A stretch of 28,395 nt of DNA from a virus, in IMG/VR virus record IMGVR_UViG_3300037961_003768, positions 1-28,395 of that record. One strand, given 5' to 3'. A program made the position numbers and the translations under genes. This document shows positions 19,791 through 26,853 of the stretch, in pieces (the stretch's first letter is position 1; every line of letters begins with the position of its first letter). Under the pieces are notes generated by a model. The model was given only the letters and a program-made list of their open reading frames with translations, was not told the DNA's origin and did not search any database.

Positions 19791-19920
19791 TTTTAATTCT
19801 CTTTTTAGATTGATTTATTCTTTTTTGGCAATCTCCAAAATCCATAAATGAATAAAAATGTTTATTATTATGTTTCTTGGATAATATAAAAGTTATTGAT
19901 TTATAGTCTTTAGCTTTCAT
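19783..19920 (-). CDS. Small basic hypothetical protein, 45 aa
   Basis: GGGAGG lies four bases before the ATG at 19920, which decides the start over a longer frame beginning 17 codons upstream. The product (MKAKDYKSITFILSKKHNNK, then 'HFYSFMDFGDCQKRINQSKK') could fold as a short strand pair plus a basic helix. It is co-directional and almost contiguous with its neighbours. No function is known. Confidence 0.6.
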   Translation of the reverse strand: MKAKDYKSITFILSKKHNNKHFYSFMDFGDCQKRINQSKKRIKNA

Positions 19921-19933
19921 TGTCCTCCCTTTA

Positions 19934-20128
19934 TTAATTAATAGTATTATTGATTGGTTGATATTTTGCAAAAGTCAATTCCTTTCTAAATCTTTCAAGC
20001 TCTGATTTATAATGAAATCTTGAAATAGTATGTTTTGCAATCTTTCCCTTTTCAAAGAACAACCAACAAGAAGTTTCTTTAATTGGTGTTCCCATGTCTT
20101 TAAGTTCGTAGTTATCTAAAATTTTCAT
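19934..20128 (-). CDS. Hypothetical protein, 64 aa
   Basis: AGGAGA precedes the ATG at 20128, which overlaps the TAA of the upstream gene. The product (MKILDNYELKDMGTPIKETS, then 'CWLFFEKGKIAKHTISRFHY' and 'KSELERFRKELTFAKYQ') looks like a compact alpha/beta domain: strand, strand and a charged helix. I do not recognise a family. It is expressed in the second gene position behind the leftward promoter at 20667-20695. Confidence 0.6.
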   Translation of the reverse strand: MKILDNYELKDMGTPIKETSCWLFFEKGKIAKHTISRFHYKSELERFRKELTFAKYQPINNTIN

Positions 20129-20631
20129 TATTTGCTCTCCTTTTCATATTGTCTAATTAAATCAATTAATGAGTGATCGATAACTTTGTCAAATGATGAC
20201 AATAATTTTTCATCAAAGCATCTACCCCCACCAACGCAAGTAAAAGTTTTAATATCTTCATTATCAAAATGTTTTTTTGCTTCATCATGCAATTCAGAAT
20301 AAGATTCATCATGTCCAGGATATTCTCCATCTTGATAATTTAAACAATCCTCAACATAATCCTTCAAAGATTGTTCTGTGCTATCTGCATCTACAGAAGA
20401 TTTCCATATTTCTCTGTAATATTCAACAGCATTATCAAAATCATTATTTTCATCTATTTCAGATTGAGTTACTGGATCAAGTACAGTTCCAGTTGCTCCT
20501 TTCATTCCGTCTTTATAATTAAAGATTTCCTTTAAAAAATAAATTGATCCATCTTTAATTCCAACTGGTTTATTGTAAACATAAGACTCTCTTTGTAAAT
20601 TTGAGTCATATTTTAATTGTGCTTGTGTCAT
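20128..20631 (-). CDS. Acidic hypothetical protein, first gene of leftward unit, 167 aa
   Basis: The ATG at 20631 has AAAGGGAAAA before it and lies about 29 bases after the predicted transcription start, whereas an earlier in-frame ATG at 20676 would precede that start. The product is Asp/Glu-rich (YVEDCLNYQDGEYPGHDESY and 'SYSELHDEAKKHFDNEDIKT') with an N-terminal 'GSIYFLKEIFNYKDGMKGAT' segment. A 'CVGGGRCF' patch has two cysteines. It may be a DNA-mimic or host-directed early protein, but only acidity and position suggest this. Confidence 0.6.
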   Translation of the reverse strand: MTQAQLKYDSNLQRESYVYNKPVGIKDGSIYFLKEIFNYKDGMKGATGTVLDPVTQSEIDENNDFDNAVEYYREIWKSSVDADSTEQSLKDYVEDCLNYQDGEYPGHDESYSELHDEAKKHFDNEDIKTFTCVGGGRCFDEKLLSSFDKVIDHSLIDLIRQYEKESK

Positions 20632-20666
20632 GTTTTCCCTTTCTAGTGATTTGTTAAACATACGAA

Positions 20667-20695
20667 TAAATAGCATAAAATAATATACTTGTCTA
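20667..20695 (-). promoter_or_regulatory. Leftward early promoter
   Basis: On the minus strand TAGACA (20690-20695) and TATTTA (20667-20672) are 17 bases apart. The start would be near 20660, leaving a ~29-base leader with a ribosome site before the ATG at 20631. Its -35 box shares five bases with the -35 of the rightward promoter. Confidence 0.45.
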
Positions 20696-20716
20696 TAGTT
20701 TGTATATATTTATTAT
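20689..20716 (+). promoter_or_regulatory. Rightward promoter for the winged-helix gene
   Basis: TTGTCT (20689-20694) and TATTAT (20711-20716) are 16 bases apart. The start would be near 20723 with a leader of about 62 bases before the ATG at 20785. The -35 overlaps that of the divergent promoter, so the two probably compete for RNA polymerase or share one control site. Confidence 0.45.
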
Positions 20717-20784
20717 GTTCTCTATTTGTTCTGTTGCTTTATATTTGATTGAGTATTAAACAAGCAATCAGGAAAGGCGCAGAA

Positions 20785-21174
20785 ATGACAACAAAAGGTT
20801 TTACAATGATCCCAAACCAATTAATAATTGATGAGGGGTTGAGCAAGGAGGCGAAAGCCTTGTTTATTTATATAAGGTATTTATCCCCTAAATTTAGAAC
20901 TTTGAGAAATGCCACATTATTGACAAAATTGGACATCTGCCTATCCACTCTCCAAAAAGCTAAAAATGAACTTATTAAAAATGGCTATTTAATTATCCAC
21001 AGGAAATCATCAGCTAATTATTACGACCTCAGACTAAGTAAAAAATACTCAATCAATAGAGTATTAAATAAGCAAGAGACTAAGTATAATTTACTTAGTA
21101 TTAAGAAGAACAATACTATGTATAACAACACTATGTATAACAAGAAAGGTTTCAAAGGTTTTAAAGATAAATGA
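20785..21174 (+). CDS. Winged-helix DNA-binding protein, possible replication initiator or regulator, 129 aa
   Basis: AGGAAAGG precedes the ATG at 20785, so the TTG start 12 codons upstream is not used. Residues 5-75 (FTMIPNQLIIDEGLSKEAKA, 'LFIYIRYLSPKFRTLRNATL', 'LDICLSTLQKAKNELIKNGY') match the winged-helix domain at the N-terminus of phage and plasmid replication proteins and related regulators. The tail is Lys/Asn-rich with a repeated NNTMYN unit. With no polymerase or helicase visible, it may help load host replication proteins at the origin-like DNA 1 kb downstream. Confidence 0.65.
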   Translation: MTTKGFTMIPNQLIIDEGLSKEAKALFIYIRYLSPKFRTLRNATLLTKLDICLSTLQKAKNELIKNGYLIIHRKSSANYYDLRLSKKYSINRVLNKQETKYNLLSIKKNNTMYNNTMYNKKGFKGFKDK

Positions 21175-21452
21175 GTTTATATTACTATAATAATGAACCT
21201 TTGCAGCATTGGTATAATAACGACTACTCCCCCTCTGATAAGCTAAATATTACAATTCAAATACAGGAAGATTTTAAAAATGGCTTAATTTCGACAGATC
21301 AACTGGTCTGGATTATTAGAGAGACTAGATTTGGCGATTACTCTGCAAAGCTCATAATTGATCGTTTAATGTTCGAAGGTAAATTAAAATATAATCCTGT
21401 CACAATGGATACTAGAAAAAATATTAAGGAAAGATCAGCTTTTGACATTTAA
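21171..21452 (+). CDS. Hypothetical protein coupled to the winged-helix gene, 93 aa
   Basis: It starts by an ATGA overlap with the preceding gene and ends before the palindrome and terminator, so the two form a bicistronic unit. The product has an aromatic N-terminus (MSLYYYNNEPLQHWYNNDYS) and a helical middle (GLISTDQLVWIIRETRFGDY, 'SAKLIIDRLMFEGKLKYN'). No known family is recognised. Its strict pairing with the DNA-binding protein suggests a partner in replication or regulation. Confidence 0.6.
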   Translation: MSLYYYNNEPLQHWYNNDYSPSDKLNITIQIQEDFKNGLISTDQLVWIIRETRFGDYSAKLIIDRLMFEGKLKYNPVTMDTRKNIKERSAFDI

Positions 21453-21463
21453 TTGATTGAAAC

Positions 21464-21477
21464 CACAATATATTGTG
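21464..21477. repeat. 14-bp perfect palindrome
   Basis: CACAATATATTGTG reads the same on both strands. It lies between the end of the bicistronic unit and the terminator. It could be an operator or a dyad used by a dimeric regulator; the XRE, LexA-like or winged-helix proteins are candidates. Confidence 0.6.
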
Positions 21478-21490
21478 CTATTCTTGTTTT

Positions 21491-21510
21491 GCTCCCTTTG
21501 GAGCTTTTTT
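21491..21510 (+). terminator. Rho-independent terminator
   Basis: GCTCC-CTTT-GGAGC is followed directly by six T residues (21505-21510). This is a canonical intrinsic terminator ending the winged-helix unit and separating it from the TerS gene. Confidence 0.85.
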
Positions 21511-21578
21511 AGTTAATTAACTTTTTTTTTGAGTTCTGGCAGTATTTCCCTATCTTTCCTTTCTTAGCTGCCAGGCTC
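21511..21578. repeat. 12-bp palindrome and bulged inverted repeat before TerS
   Basis: AGTTAATTAACT (21511-21522) is a perfect palindrome between T runs. Then GAG-TT-CTGGCAG (21531-21542) can pair with CTGCCAG-G-CTC (21568-21578) around a 25-base pyrimidine-rich loop. No gene fits here. The position just before the small terminase gene is where phage packaging sites or TerS-binding sites often lie. Confidence 0.55.
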
Positions 21579-21602
21579 AACAATTTAGAATTATTTTAAA
21601 CT

Positions 21603-22031
21603 ATGGCAAGAAAAAGAAAACTTACTGACAAATTAAAGGATCATATTTTATCACTCATTGCAGACGGATTAACAATCAGAGAATTATTTTCAAGGGAAGA
21701 TGTTCCAATTTCTTGGCAATCTTTTAGAACTTATTTAATTAATGATAATGATTTGATGAGCCAGTATATTAAATCTAAGGAGTTAGCAATTGATCTTAAA
21801 TTATCTGAATTAGAAGACAAAAGAAAAGAATTAGAATCTAAAATAGAAACAGGTTCAGTTGATCCTAAATCTGCACAAAATCTAGTAAACCTTTATAAAA
21901 TTATTACAGCTCATTCGCAGTGGTCAGCCAGTAAATTATCTTCAAAAACTTATGGCAAAGCTGCTGAAACTTTACAAATTAAGTCCAATAATGATTCAAA
22001 TTTAGCAATTTCTTGGATGAAACCAGATTAA
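21603..22031 (+). CDS. terS: Terminase small subunit (TerS), 142 aa
   Basis: Residues 1-45 form a helix-turn-helix domain (ARKRKLTDKLKDHILSLIAD, 'GLTIRELFSREDVPISWQSF'). A long charged helix follows, then 'LYKIITAHSQWSASKLSSKTYGKA' split around residue 105, which resembles the 'L.I.A..W.ASKL.PK.YG' motif of many phage small terminases. It would recognise the packaging site and load the large subunit. No ribosome site is seen before the ATG. Palindromic DNA upstream and the non-coding region downstream are candidate binding sites. Confidence 0.75.
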   Translation: MARKRKLTDKLKDHILSLIADGLTIRELFSREDVPISWQSFRTYLINDNDLMSQYIKSKELAIDLKLSELEDKRKELESKIETGSVDPKSAQNLVNLYKIITAHSQWSASKLSSKTYGKAAETLQIKSNNDSNLAISWMKPD

Positions 22032-22150
22032 ATGTTAGTAAGTTTGTTAATAAAGTTGTTGATTAATGTTGATAATATTGGAGTTGTGGAGAAAGTTACA
22101 CACATAAAAAAGGATTTATACACATGAGTTGCAAAAATATCACACAAAAC

Positions 22151-22165
22151 TTAGAACAATTCTAA
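22151..22165. repeat. Inverted repeat TTAGAA-CAA-TTCTAA
   Basis: Two perfect 6-base arms with a 3-base spacer, operator-like in size. It stands next to the DnaA-box-like sites and may bind a phage regulator or initiator. Confidence 0.5.
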
Positions 22166-22178
22166 ATTGGTGATAACT

Positions 22179-22239
22179 TTAATTATCGGAAGTATTAGTA
22201 TTGATAGGAATTAATTATCGTTAGTAATAATTTAACGAT
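22179..22239. repeat. Direct repeat TTAATTATCG and 7-bp inverted repeat
   Basis: TTAATTATCG occurs at 22179-22188 and 22211-22220, about three helical turns apart. The second copy leads into ATCGTTA (22217-22223), which is mirrored by TAACGAT (22233-22239) with a 9-base loop. These look like iteron or operator sites for one protein. Confidence 0.5.
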
Positions 22240-22319
22240 TTATGGAGAACAAAATGCGAACTTAGGGGTTTTATTTTGCCCTATGCCCAGTTTTGCGATT
22301 GTTGATGAAATAAAAATTA

Positions 22320-22532
22320 ATGGATGATACAAACAAACAAATGGACAATTTGCTTTTACAAACAATAATTTTCATAATGAAAGAAAAAACCACAGGAAAA
22401 CCTGTGGTTGTAACTCATTTCACAGGATTTCAGTCTGACGAAGAAGCTCAATTCTTTTCTAGGTTCTTGCAAGACCAATTCACAACCCCTTTAAATGAAG
22501 AAGATTATAATAAAAACTACACACTTCATTAA
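22320..22532 (+). CDS. Hypothetical protein, 70 aa
   Basis: The N-terminal 19 residues are helical (MDDTNKQMDNLLLQTIIFIM). The rest reads 'GKPVVVTHFTGFQSDEEAQF' and 'FSRFLQDQFTTPLNEEDYNK', like a small strand plus a helix that begins 'DEEAQFF'. No ribosome site is obvious, so a start at the ATG of residue 20 is an alternative. It ends one base before the start of the methyltransferase gene. I know similar short genes beside terminases of marine phages but no function. Confidence 0.55.
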   Translation: MDDTNKQMDNLLLQTIIFIMKEKTTGKPVVVTHFTGFQSDEEAQFFSRFLQDQFTTPLNEEDYNKNYTLH

Positions 22533-23060
22533 ATGGACTTTCCTAATAAAAAATACGACATAATTGTTATAGATCCACCATGAAAGGTAAAAAAGGTTAA
22601 AAGAAAAATTAGACCCAATCAAAAAGAAATGGATTATCCTCTAATGCAATTAGACGATATTAAAAAAATGCCAATAAAAAGTTTAGCAAAAGATAATTGC
22701 TGGGTTTTTCTTTGGAATGTTCAAAAATACATTTTTGAATCTAAGTCTGTTTTAGAAAATTGGGGTTTTAAATATTTATGTATGGGAGCTTGGGAAAAAA
22801 CATTTGGAAAATCAGCAGGTCAACCAATGTTTGGTTTTAGATGGAACGCAGAATTTATAGCAATAGGATATAATAATACTCCTGATTTCTGGTGTAAGGG
22901 TAAAAAATTAATTCCGTTAATATTTCAAGCTGAAAATATCAGACATTCTCAAAAACCAGATAAATTTTATAAAATGATAGAACCTTTAGGACAGGACAGG
23001 ATTGACATTTTTGCTAGACAAAAGAGAAAAGGTTGGGATGTTTGGGGAAATGAAGTATAG
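22533..23060 (+). pseudogene. MT-A70-family N6-adenine methyltransferase interrupted by in-frame TGA at the DPPW motif
   Basis: From ATG 22533 the frame reads MDFPNKKYDIIVIDPP, then TGA, then KVKKVKRKIRPNQKEMDYPL and the rest of an MT-A70 protein ('CWVFLWNVQKYIFESKSVLE', 'NWGFKYLCMGAWEKTFGKSA', 'FGFRWNAEFIAIGY', 'RHSQKPDKFYKMIEPLG'). The TGA falls exactly at the Trp of DPPW, the catalytic motif IV, and both sides stay in the same frame for 175 codons in all. An ATG at 22629 would give only 143 residues without the catalytic motif. It may be a point mutation, a sequence error, or a gene read through at UGA. Confidence 0.8.
22581..22583 (+). other. In-frame TGA codon replacing TGG (Trp) in DPPW
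   Basis: Codon 17 is TGA in the context CCA-TGA-AAG. One G-to-A change would restore Trp. TGA ends many other genes here (for example those ending at 17187 and 21174), so general reading of TGA as Trp is unlikely. UGA followed by A is a fairly leaky context in bacteria. Confidence 0.85.
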
Positions 23061-23076
23061 GGGGTTTTGATATAAT

Positions 23077-24345
23077 ATGAAACAAATTGTTATTCCTTAC
23101 TCACCAAGAGAAATCCAAAATTTTTTGCACAAAAAATGCGATATGAACCGATTTAATGTTGTCATTGTTCATAGAAGGGGTGGTAAAACTGTTTTTGCTA
23201 TTAATCATTTGATAAAAGCTGCTTTGACAAACAAAAAACCTTATCCAAGATATGCCTTTATTTCGCCATATAGACTTCAAGGTAAATCTACTGCTTGGGA
23301 TTACCTAAAACAGTTCTCATCAGCAATACCTGGAACTAAATTTAACGAATCTGAGCTAAGAGTTGACTTTTCAGTAAATAACAGTCGTATTCAAATCATT
23401 GGTGGAGAGAATAGTTCAGCAATAAGAGGTCAATACTTTGATGGTGTGATAGTGGATGAAACACAAAACATATCACCTGACCTATTTGACACCATTTTAA
23501 GACCATGTCTTTCGGATCGACAAGGTTTTGCCATATTTATTGGAACGCCAATGGGAAGAAACTGGTTTTTTGAATTACATGAGAAAGCAAAGCACACAAA
23601 AGATTGGTTCACTTGTGTTTTTAAAGCTAGTGAAACTAAAATAATACCAAAAGAAGAACTAGACGCTGCAAAAGAAACTATGTCTCCAGAGGCTTATCAG
23701 CAAGAATTTGAATGTTCATTTCAAGCTGGTATTAGTGGTTCTTATTTTGGTAAAATTATTGAGGAGTTAGAGCAAAAAGGAAGAATAAAAGATTTTGAAG
23801 TTGATGAAAACCTAGAGGTTGAAACATGGTGGGATTTAGGAATGAACGATAGCACTGTTATAACCTTTGCTCAAAGACATGGTGATGAAGTTAGAGTAAT
23901 TGATTGCTATGAAAACTCTGGTGAAGGTTTAGAACATTATTTGAATGTGATTGATGATAAGGGATATACATATTCAAAACATATTGCACCCCATGACATC
24001 AGGGTAAGAGAGATAGGAACAAATAAATCAAGGTGGGAAACTGCAAAAGAGATGGGATTAGAATTTGATATAGCTCCAAAACTTAGTGTGGAAGATGGTA
24101 TTGAACAAGTACGAAGAATGTTGCCTAAATGCTATTTTCATAAAAACAATTGCAAAAAGCTAGTAGAAGCATTAAAAAGCTACTGTAAGCGTTGGGATGA
24201 AAAAAATAATTGTTTTAGGAATAAACCCCTACACAATTGGGCATCTCACTTTTGCGACTCCATACGATATGGTGCTATAGTCGAACCCATTGAAAGGTCG
24301 GACTGGTCAAAGCCAATAAGAGTACAAACGAATTATATAATTTAA
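23077..24345 (+). CDS. terL: Terminase large subunit (TerL), 422 aa
   Basis: The ATPase domain has Walker A 'HRRGGKT' (residues 32-38), Walker B 'GVIVDE' (123-128) with the catalytic Glu, and coupling motif 'FIGTP' (154-158). The C-terminal RNase-H-like nuclease begins 'WWDLGMNDST' (D253), continues 'HIAPHD' (302-307) and ends with an Asp in 'HFCDSIRYG'. It is of usual length. It drives DNA into the procapsid at the portal and cuts the concatemer. The portal gene follows one base after its stop. Confidence 0.95.
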   Translation: MKQIVIPYSPREIQNFLHKKCDMNRFNVVIVHRRGGKTVFAINHLIKAALTNKKPYPRYAFISPYRLQGKSTAWDYLKQFSSAIPGTKFNESELRVDFSVNNSRIQIIGGENSSAIRGQYFDGVIVDETQNISPDLFDTILRPCLSDRQGFAIFIGTPMGRNWFFELHEKAKHTKDWFTCVFKASETKIIPKEELDAAKETMSPEAYQQEFECSFQAGISGSYFGKIIEELEQKGRIKDFEVDENLEVETWWDLGMNDSTVITFAQRHGDEVRVIDCYENSGEGLEHYLNVIDDKGYTYSKHIAPHDIRVREIGTNKSRWETAKEMGLEFDIAPKLSVEDGIEQVRRMLPKCYFHKNNCKKLVEALKSYCKRWDEKNNCFRNKPLHNWASHFCDSIRYGAIVEPIERSDWSKPIRVQTNYII

Positions 24346-24346
24346 T

Positions 24347-26578
24347 ATGGCAAAAAAAATAATCGAAATTTCAGATCCTAAATTACGAAGTTTATTATCA
24401 AATCAAATTGAAAATGCTTTAGGTTATTTAGGAGGCAATCTTTCTCAAAGCAGAAAAAAATCTTTAGAGTATTATCTAGGTGATAAACTTGGAACAGAAA
24501 TAGATGGTAGATCACAAGTTGTTTCAACAGATGTTTCAGATACTATTGAAAGTATTTTACCAAACCTTCTAAGAATTTTTACAGCATCCGATAAAGTTGT
24601 AAGATGCGAACCTGTAACAGCCGAAGATGTTCCTCTTGCCGAACAAGCGACAGCTTATTTAAATCATGTTTTCTACAAAGACAATAATGGCTTTCAATTG
24701 CTATATAATTTTTTCAAAGATGCGCTTATTGAAAAAAATGGTTTTTTAAAAATATATTATGACGAAAGTGAAAACGTAGAATTTGAAACTTACAAAAATT
24801 TATCAAAAGCAGAAAAAGATGCGTTGTCTGACACAGATGATGAAATAGAAGAAATTGAAGAAGAAGTTTTTGAGGATGAGTCTGCCAAAGAAGAATTCGA
24901 TAAATTAATAAAACAATATCAAGATCAAGGTGTTGATACCTCACAAGTTCAAAAACCAGATTTTAGTTTGTATAATTGTAAAATTAAAAGGACTACCAAA
25001 AAAGGAAAAATAAAAATTGACTCTGTTCCACCTGAAGAATTTTTAATTGATAGAAATGCTAAATCAATTGAAGATGCAGATTTTGTTTGTCACAAAGTAT
25101 TGATGTCAAGATCAGACCTTGTTGCTATGGGTTATGATGAAGAAGAAGTTAAAAATTTACCAACATCAGATGAAGATATTTACAACACTGAAGATATGGT
25201 AAGACAAAGAAATGTTGACGAATACCCTGTCAGCTATACTGGACAATCCTCAACTGAAAAAGTTTTAATTTATGAGTCTTATATAAAATATGATTTTGAT
25301 GAAGATGGTATTGCAGAGTTAAGAAGAATAGTATCCGCAGGTGATGATGGTTCTATGGTTTTAGAAAATATGCCTTGCGATAGTGTTCCTTTTGTAACTA
25401 TTACACCAATACCAATGCCTCACAGATTTTATGGAAGAAGTTTATCTGAATTAGTTGAAGATATTCAATTAATGAAATCAACTGTAATGAGACAACTGTT
25501 AGACAATATGTATTTGACTAACAACAATAGAGTTGCAGTTATGGATGGTATGGTAAATATGGATGATCTTCTAACATCAAGACCTGGTGGTGTTGTAAGA
25601 ACAAAGCAACCACCAAACCAAGTTATGCAACCATTACAAGCTCAACCAATTTCACAACAAGCCTTTCCTTTGCTTTCATATCTTGATAGTGTTAGAGAGG
25701 TGAGAACTGGTATCTCTAAACAAGTTCAAGGTTTAGATCCAAACACTCTCAATGCTAAAACCGCAACAGGTGTAAATGCGTTAATGACGCAAACTCAAAT
25801 GCGATCAGAGTTGATTGCAAGAATCTTTGCCGAAACAGGTGTTAAAGATTTATTTAGAAAAATTTTTGAACTGATGGTTAAGTATCAGGACAAAGAAAGA
25901 ATTGTTATGCTCAACAATCGTTACGTTCCAGTAAAACCTACCGAATGGAAAGATAAATTTAATATTTCTATAGTGGTAGGTTTAGGAACTGGCTCAAAAG
26001 AGCAACAAATAATGTTACTAAACAATATCCTAGAAAGACAACTTCAAGCGTTTAATTTACAAGGTGGAAAAGAAATGCCAATGGTTACATTAAAAAATAT
26101 GTATAACACATTGTCTAAAATTATTGAAAACGCAGGTTTGAAAAATGTTGAAAGTTATTTTGTTGATCCTGAAGTTGGAAAACAAATGATGCCTCCACCA
26201 CAACCACCACCACTAACACCGATTGAAAAAATAGAATTTACTAGAATAGATGCTGAGAACAAAAGAAAAATTGCTGATCTTGAATTACAATATCAAGAAC
26301 TACAACAGAAATCTCAAGACATGGTTCTTGGTTTTGAAGCTAAAATCAAAGAAATGGCTTTGAAATATAATACACAATTAGATACAGCTAAAATAAAAGC
26401 AGATGCTGATTTAGACAAGATGATGATGGCAAGTGATTCTAAGATTCTTGAAAAAGCACAACAATCTGCTAATATATTTAGCCAACAATTACAAGGACTA
26501 AATGGAAATCAAAGACCAGGCGGACAGATCGAAGGAGATCAGTCGATCCAACCAAGCCAAACAGGTTTTAGAGAATAA
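24347..26578 (+). CDS. Portal protein, P22-like, 743 aa
   Basis: It is large for a portal, as in P22-type podoviruses. The N-terminal 'DGRSQVVSTDVSDTIESILP' and 'LLRIFTASDKVVRCEP' are the conserved clip/wing entry. An acidic insertion lies near residues 155-190. The core carries 'PHRFYGRSLSELVEDIQLMK', 'LDPNTLNAKTATGVNALMTQ' and 'RIFAETGVKDLFRKIFELMV', all typical. The last ~120 residues form a coiled-coil barrel-like tail (KREIADLELQ-type heptads). The ring of twelve copies forms the DNA entry vertex. Confidence 0.95.
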   Translation: MAKKIIEISDPKLRSLLSNQIENALGYLGGNLSQSRKKSLEYYLGDKLGTEIDGRSQVVSTDVSDTIESILPNLLRIFTASDKVVRCEPVTAEDVPLAEQATAYLNHVFYKDNNGFQLLYNFFKDALIEKNGFLKIYYDESENVEFETYKNLSKAEKDALSDTDDEIEEIEEEVFEDESAKEEFDKLIKQYQDQGVDTSQVQKPDFSLYNCKIKRTTKKGKIKIDSVPPEEFLIDRNAKSIEDADFVCHKVLMSRSDLVAMGYDEEEVKNLPTSDEDIYNTEDMVRQRNVDEYPVSYTGQSSTEKVLIYESYIKYDFDEDGIAELRRIVSAGDDGSMVLENMPCDSVPFVTITPIPMPHRFYGRSLSELVEDIQLMKSTVMRQLLDNMYLTNNNRVAVMDGMVNMDDLLTSRPGGVVRTKQPPNQVMQPLQAQPISQQAFPLLSYLDSVREVRTGISKQVQGLDPNTLNAKTATGVNALMTQTQMRSELIARIFAETGVKDLFRKIFELMVKYQDKERIVMLNNRYVPVKPTEWKDKFNISIVVGLGTGSKEQQIMLLNNILERQLQAFNLQGGKEMPMVTLKNMYNTLSKIIENAGLKNVESYFVDPEVGKQMMPPPQPPPLTPIEKIEFTRIDAENKRKIADLELQYQELQQKSQDMVLGFEAKIKEMALKYNTQLDTAKIKADADLDKMMMASDSKILEKAQQSANIFSQQLQGLNGNQRPGGQIEGDQSIQPSQTGFRE

Positions 26579-26798
26579 ACTTTTTATAGAGGCAATAGAA
26601 TCTCTAAAAAAACTTTATTCTGAGGCACTGTTAGAAAAAACAGGTGCTAAAGAAAGCGATACCAGAGAAAAACTTTGGATTGCATATAATGTTGTTGGAA
26701 AAGTAGAGCAACATCTACAAACTGTTATTGAGACAGGTAAACTTGCATCAAAACAGTTAGAAGATTTCAGAAAACAACAGCATCAAACAAAATTTTAA
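26502..26798 (+). CDS. Helical hypothetical protein after the portal, 98 aa
   Basis: The ATG at 26502 has AAGGA upstream and a stop codon directly before it in frame, so the 77-base overlap with the portal gene seems real. After a polar N-terminus the product is helical: 'LFIEAIESLKKLYSEALLEK', 'DTREKLWIAYNVVGKVEQHL' and 'TVIETGKLASKQLEDFRKQQ'. Similar short proteins stand between portal and scaffold genes of marine podoviruses and are uncharacterised. A role in capsid assembly fits its position. Confidence 0.65.
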   Translation: MEIKDQADRSKEISRSNQAKQVLENKLFIEAIESLKKLYSEALLEKTGAKESDTREKLWIAYNVVGKVEQHLQTVIETGKLASKQLEDFRKQQHQTKF

Positions 26799-26853
26799 CC
26801 ATCAGGTTAAAATAAGCCAAGTCATTATGACAGCTTAACAATAGGAGGACTTA

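Larger units (their letters stand above)
22032..22319. other. Non-coding region with DnaA-box-like sites: candidate replication origin
   Basis: No gene is visible in these ~290 bases. A perfect DnaA-type box TTATACACA lies at 22116-22124 (TTATNCACA). Two single-mismatch boxes lie nearby: TTACACACA at 22096-22104, and TGTGGAGAA at 22085-22093 on the other strand. An AT-rich tandem repeat, GTTGATTAAT then GTTGATAAT (22058-22076), lies beside them as a possible unwinding element. Beyond are a direct repeat TTAATTATCG (22179 and 22211) and two inverted repeats. A C/G-run hairpin (TAGGG with CCCTA, about 22264-22283) ends the region. Confidence 0.5.

Noticed and set aside
22533-23060. Selenocysteine or whole-genome UGA=Trp recoding to explain the TGA in the methyltransferase
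   Set aside because: TGA is the stop of many other genes here and TGG is used for Trp; no clear SECIS-like hairpin is seen after the codon, and the expected residue is Trp.
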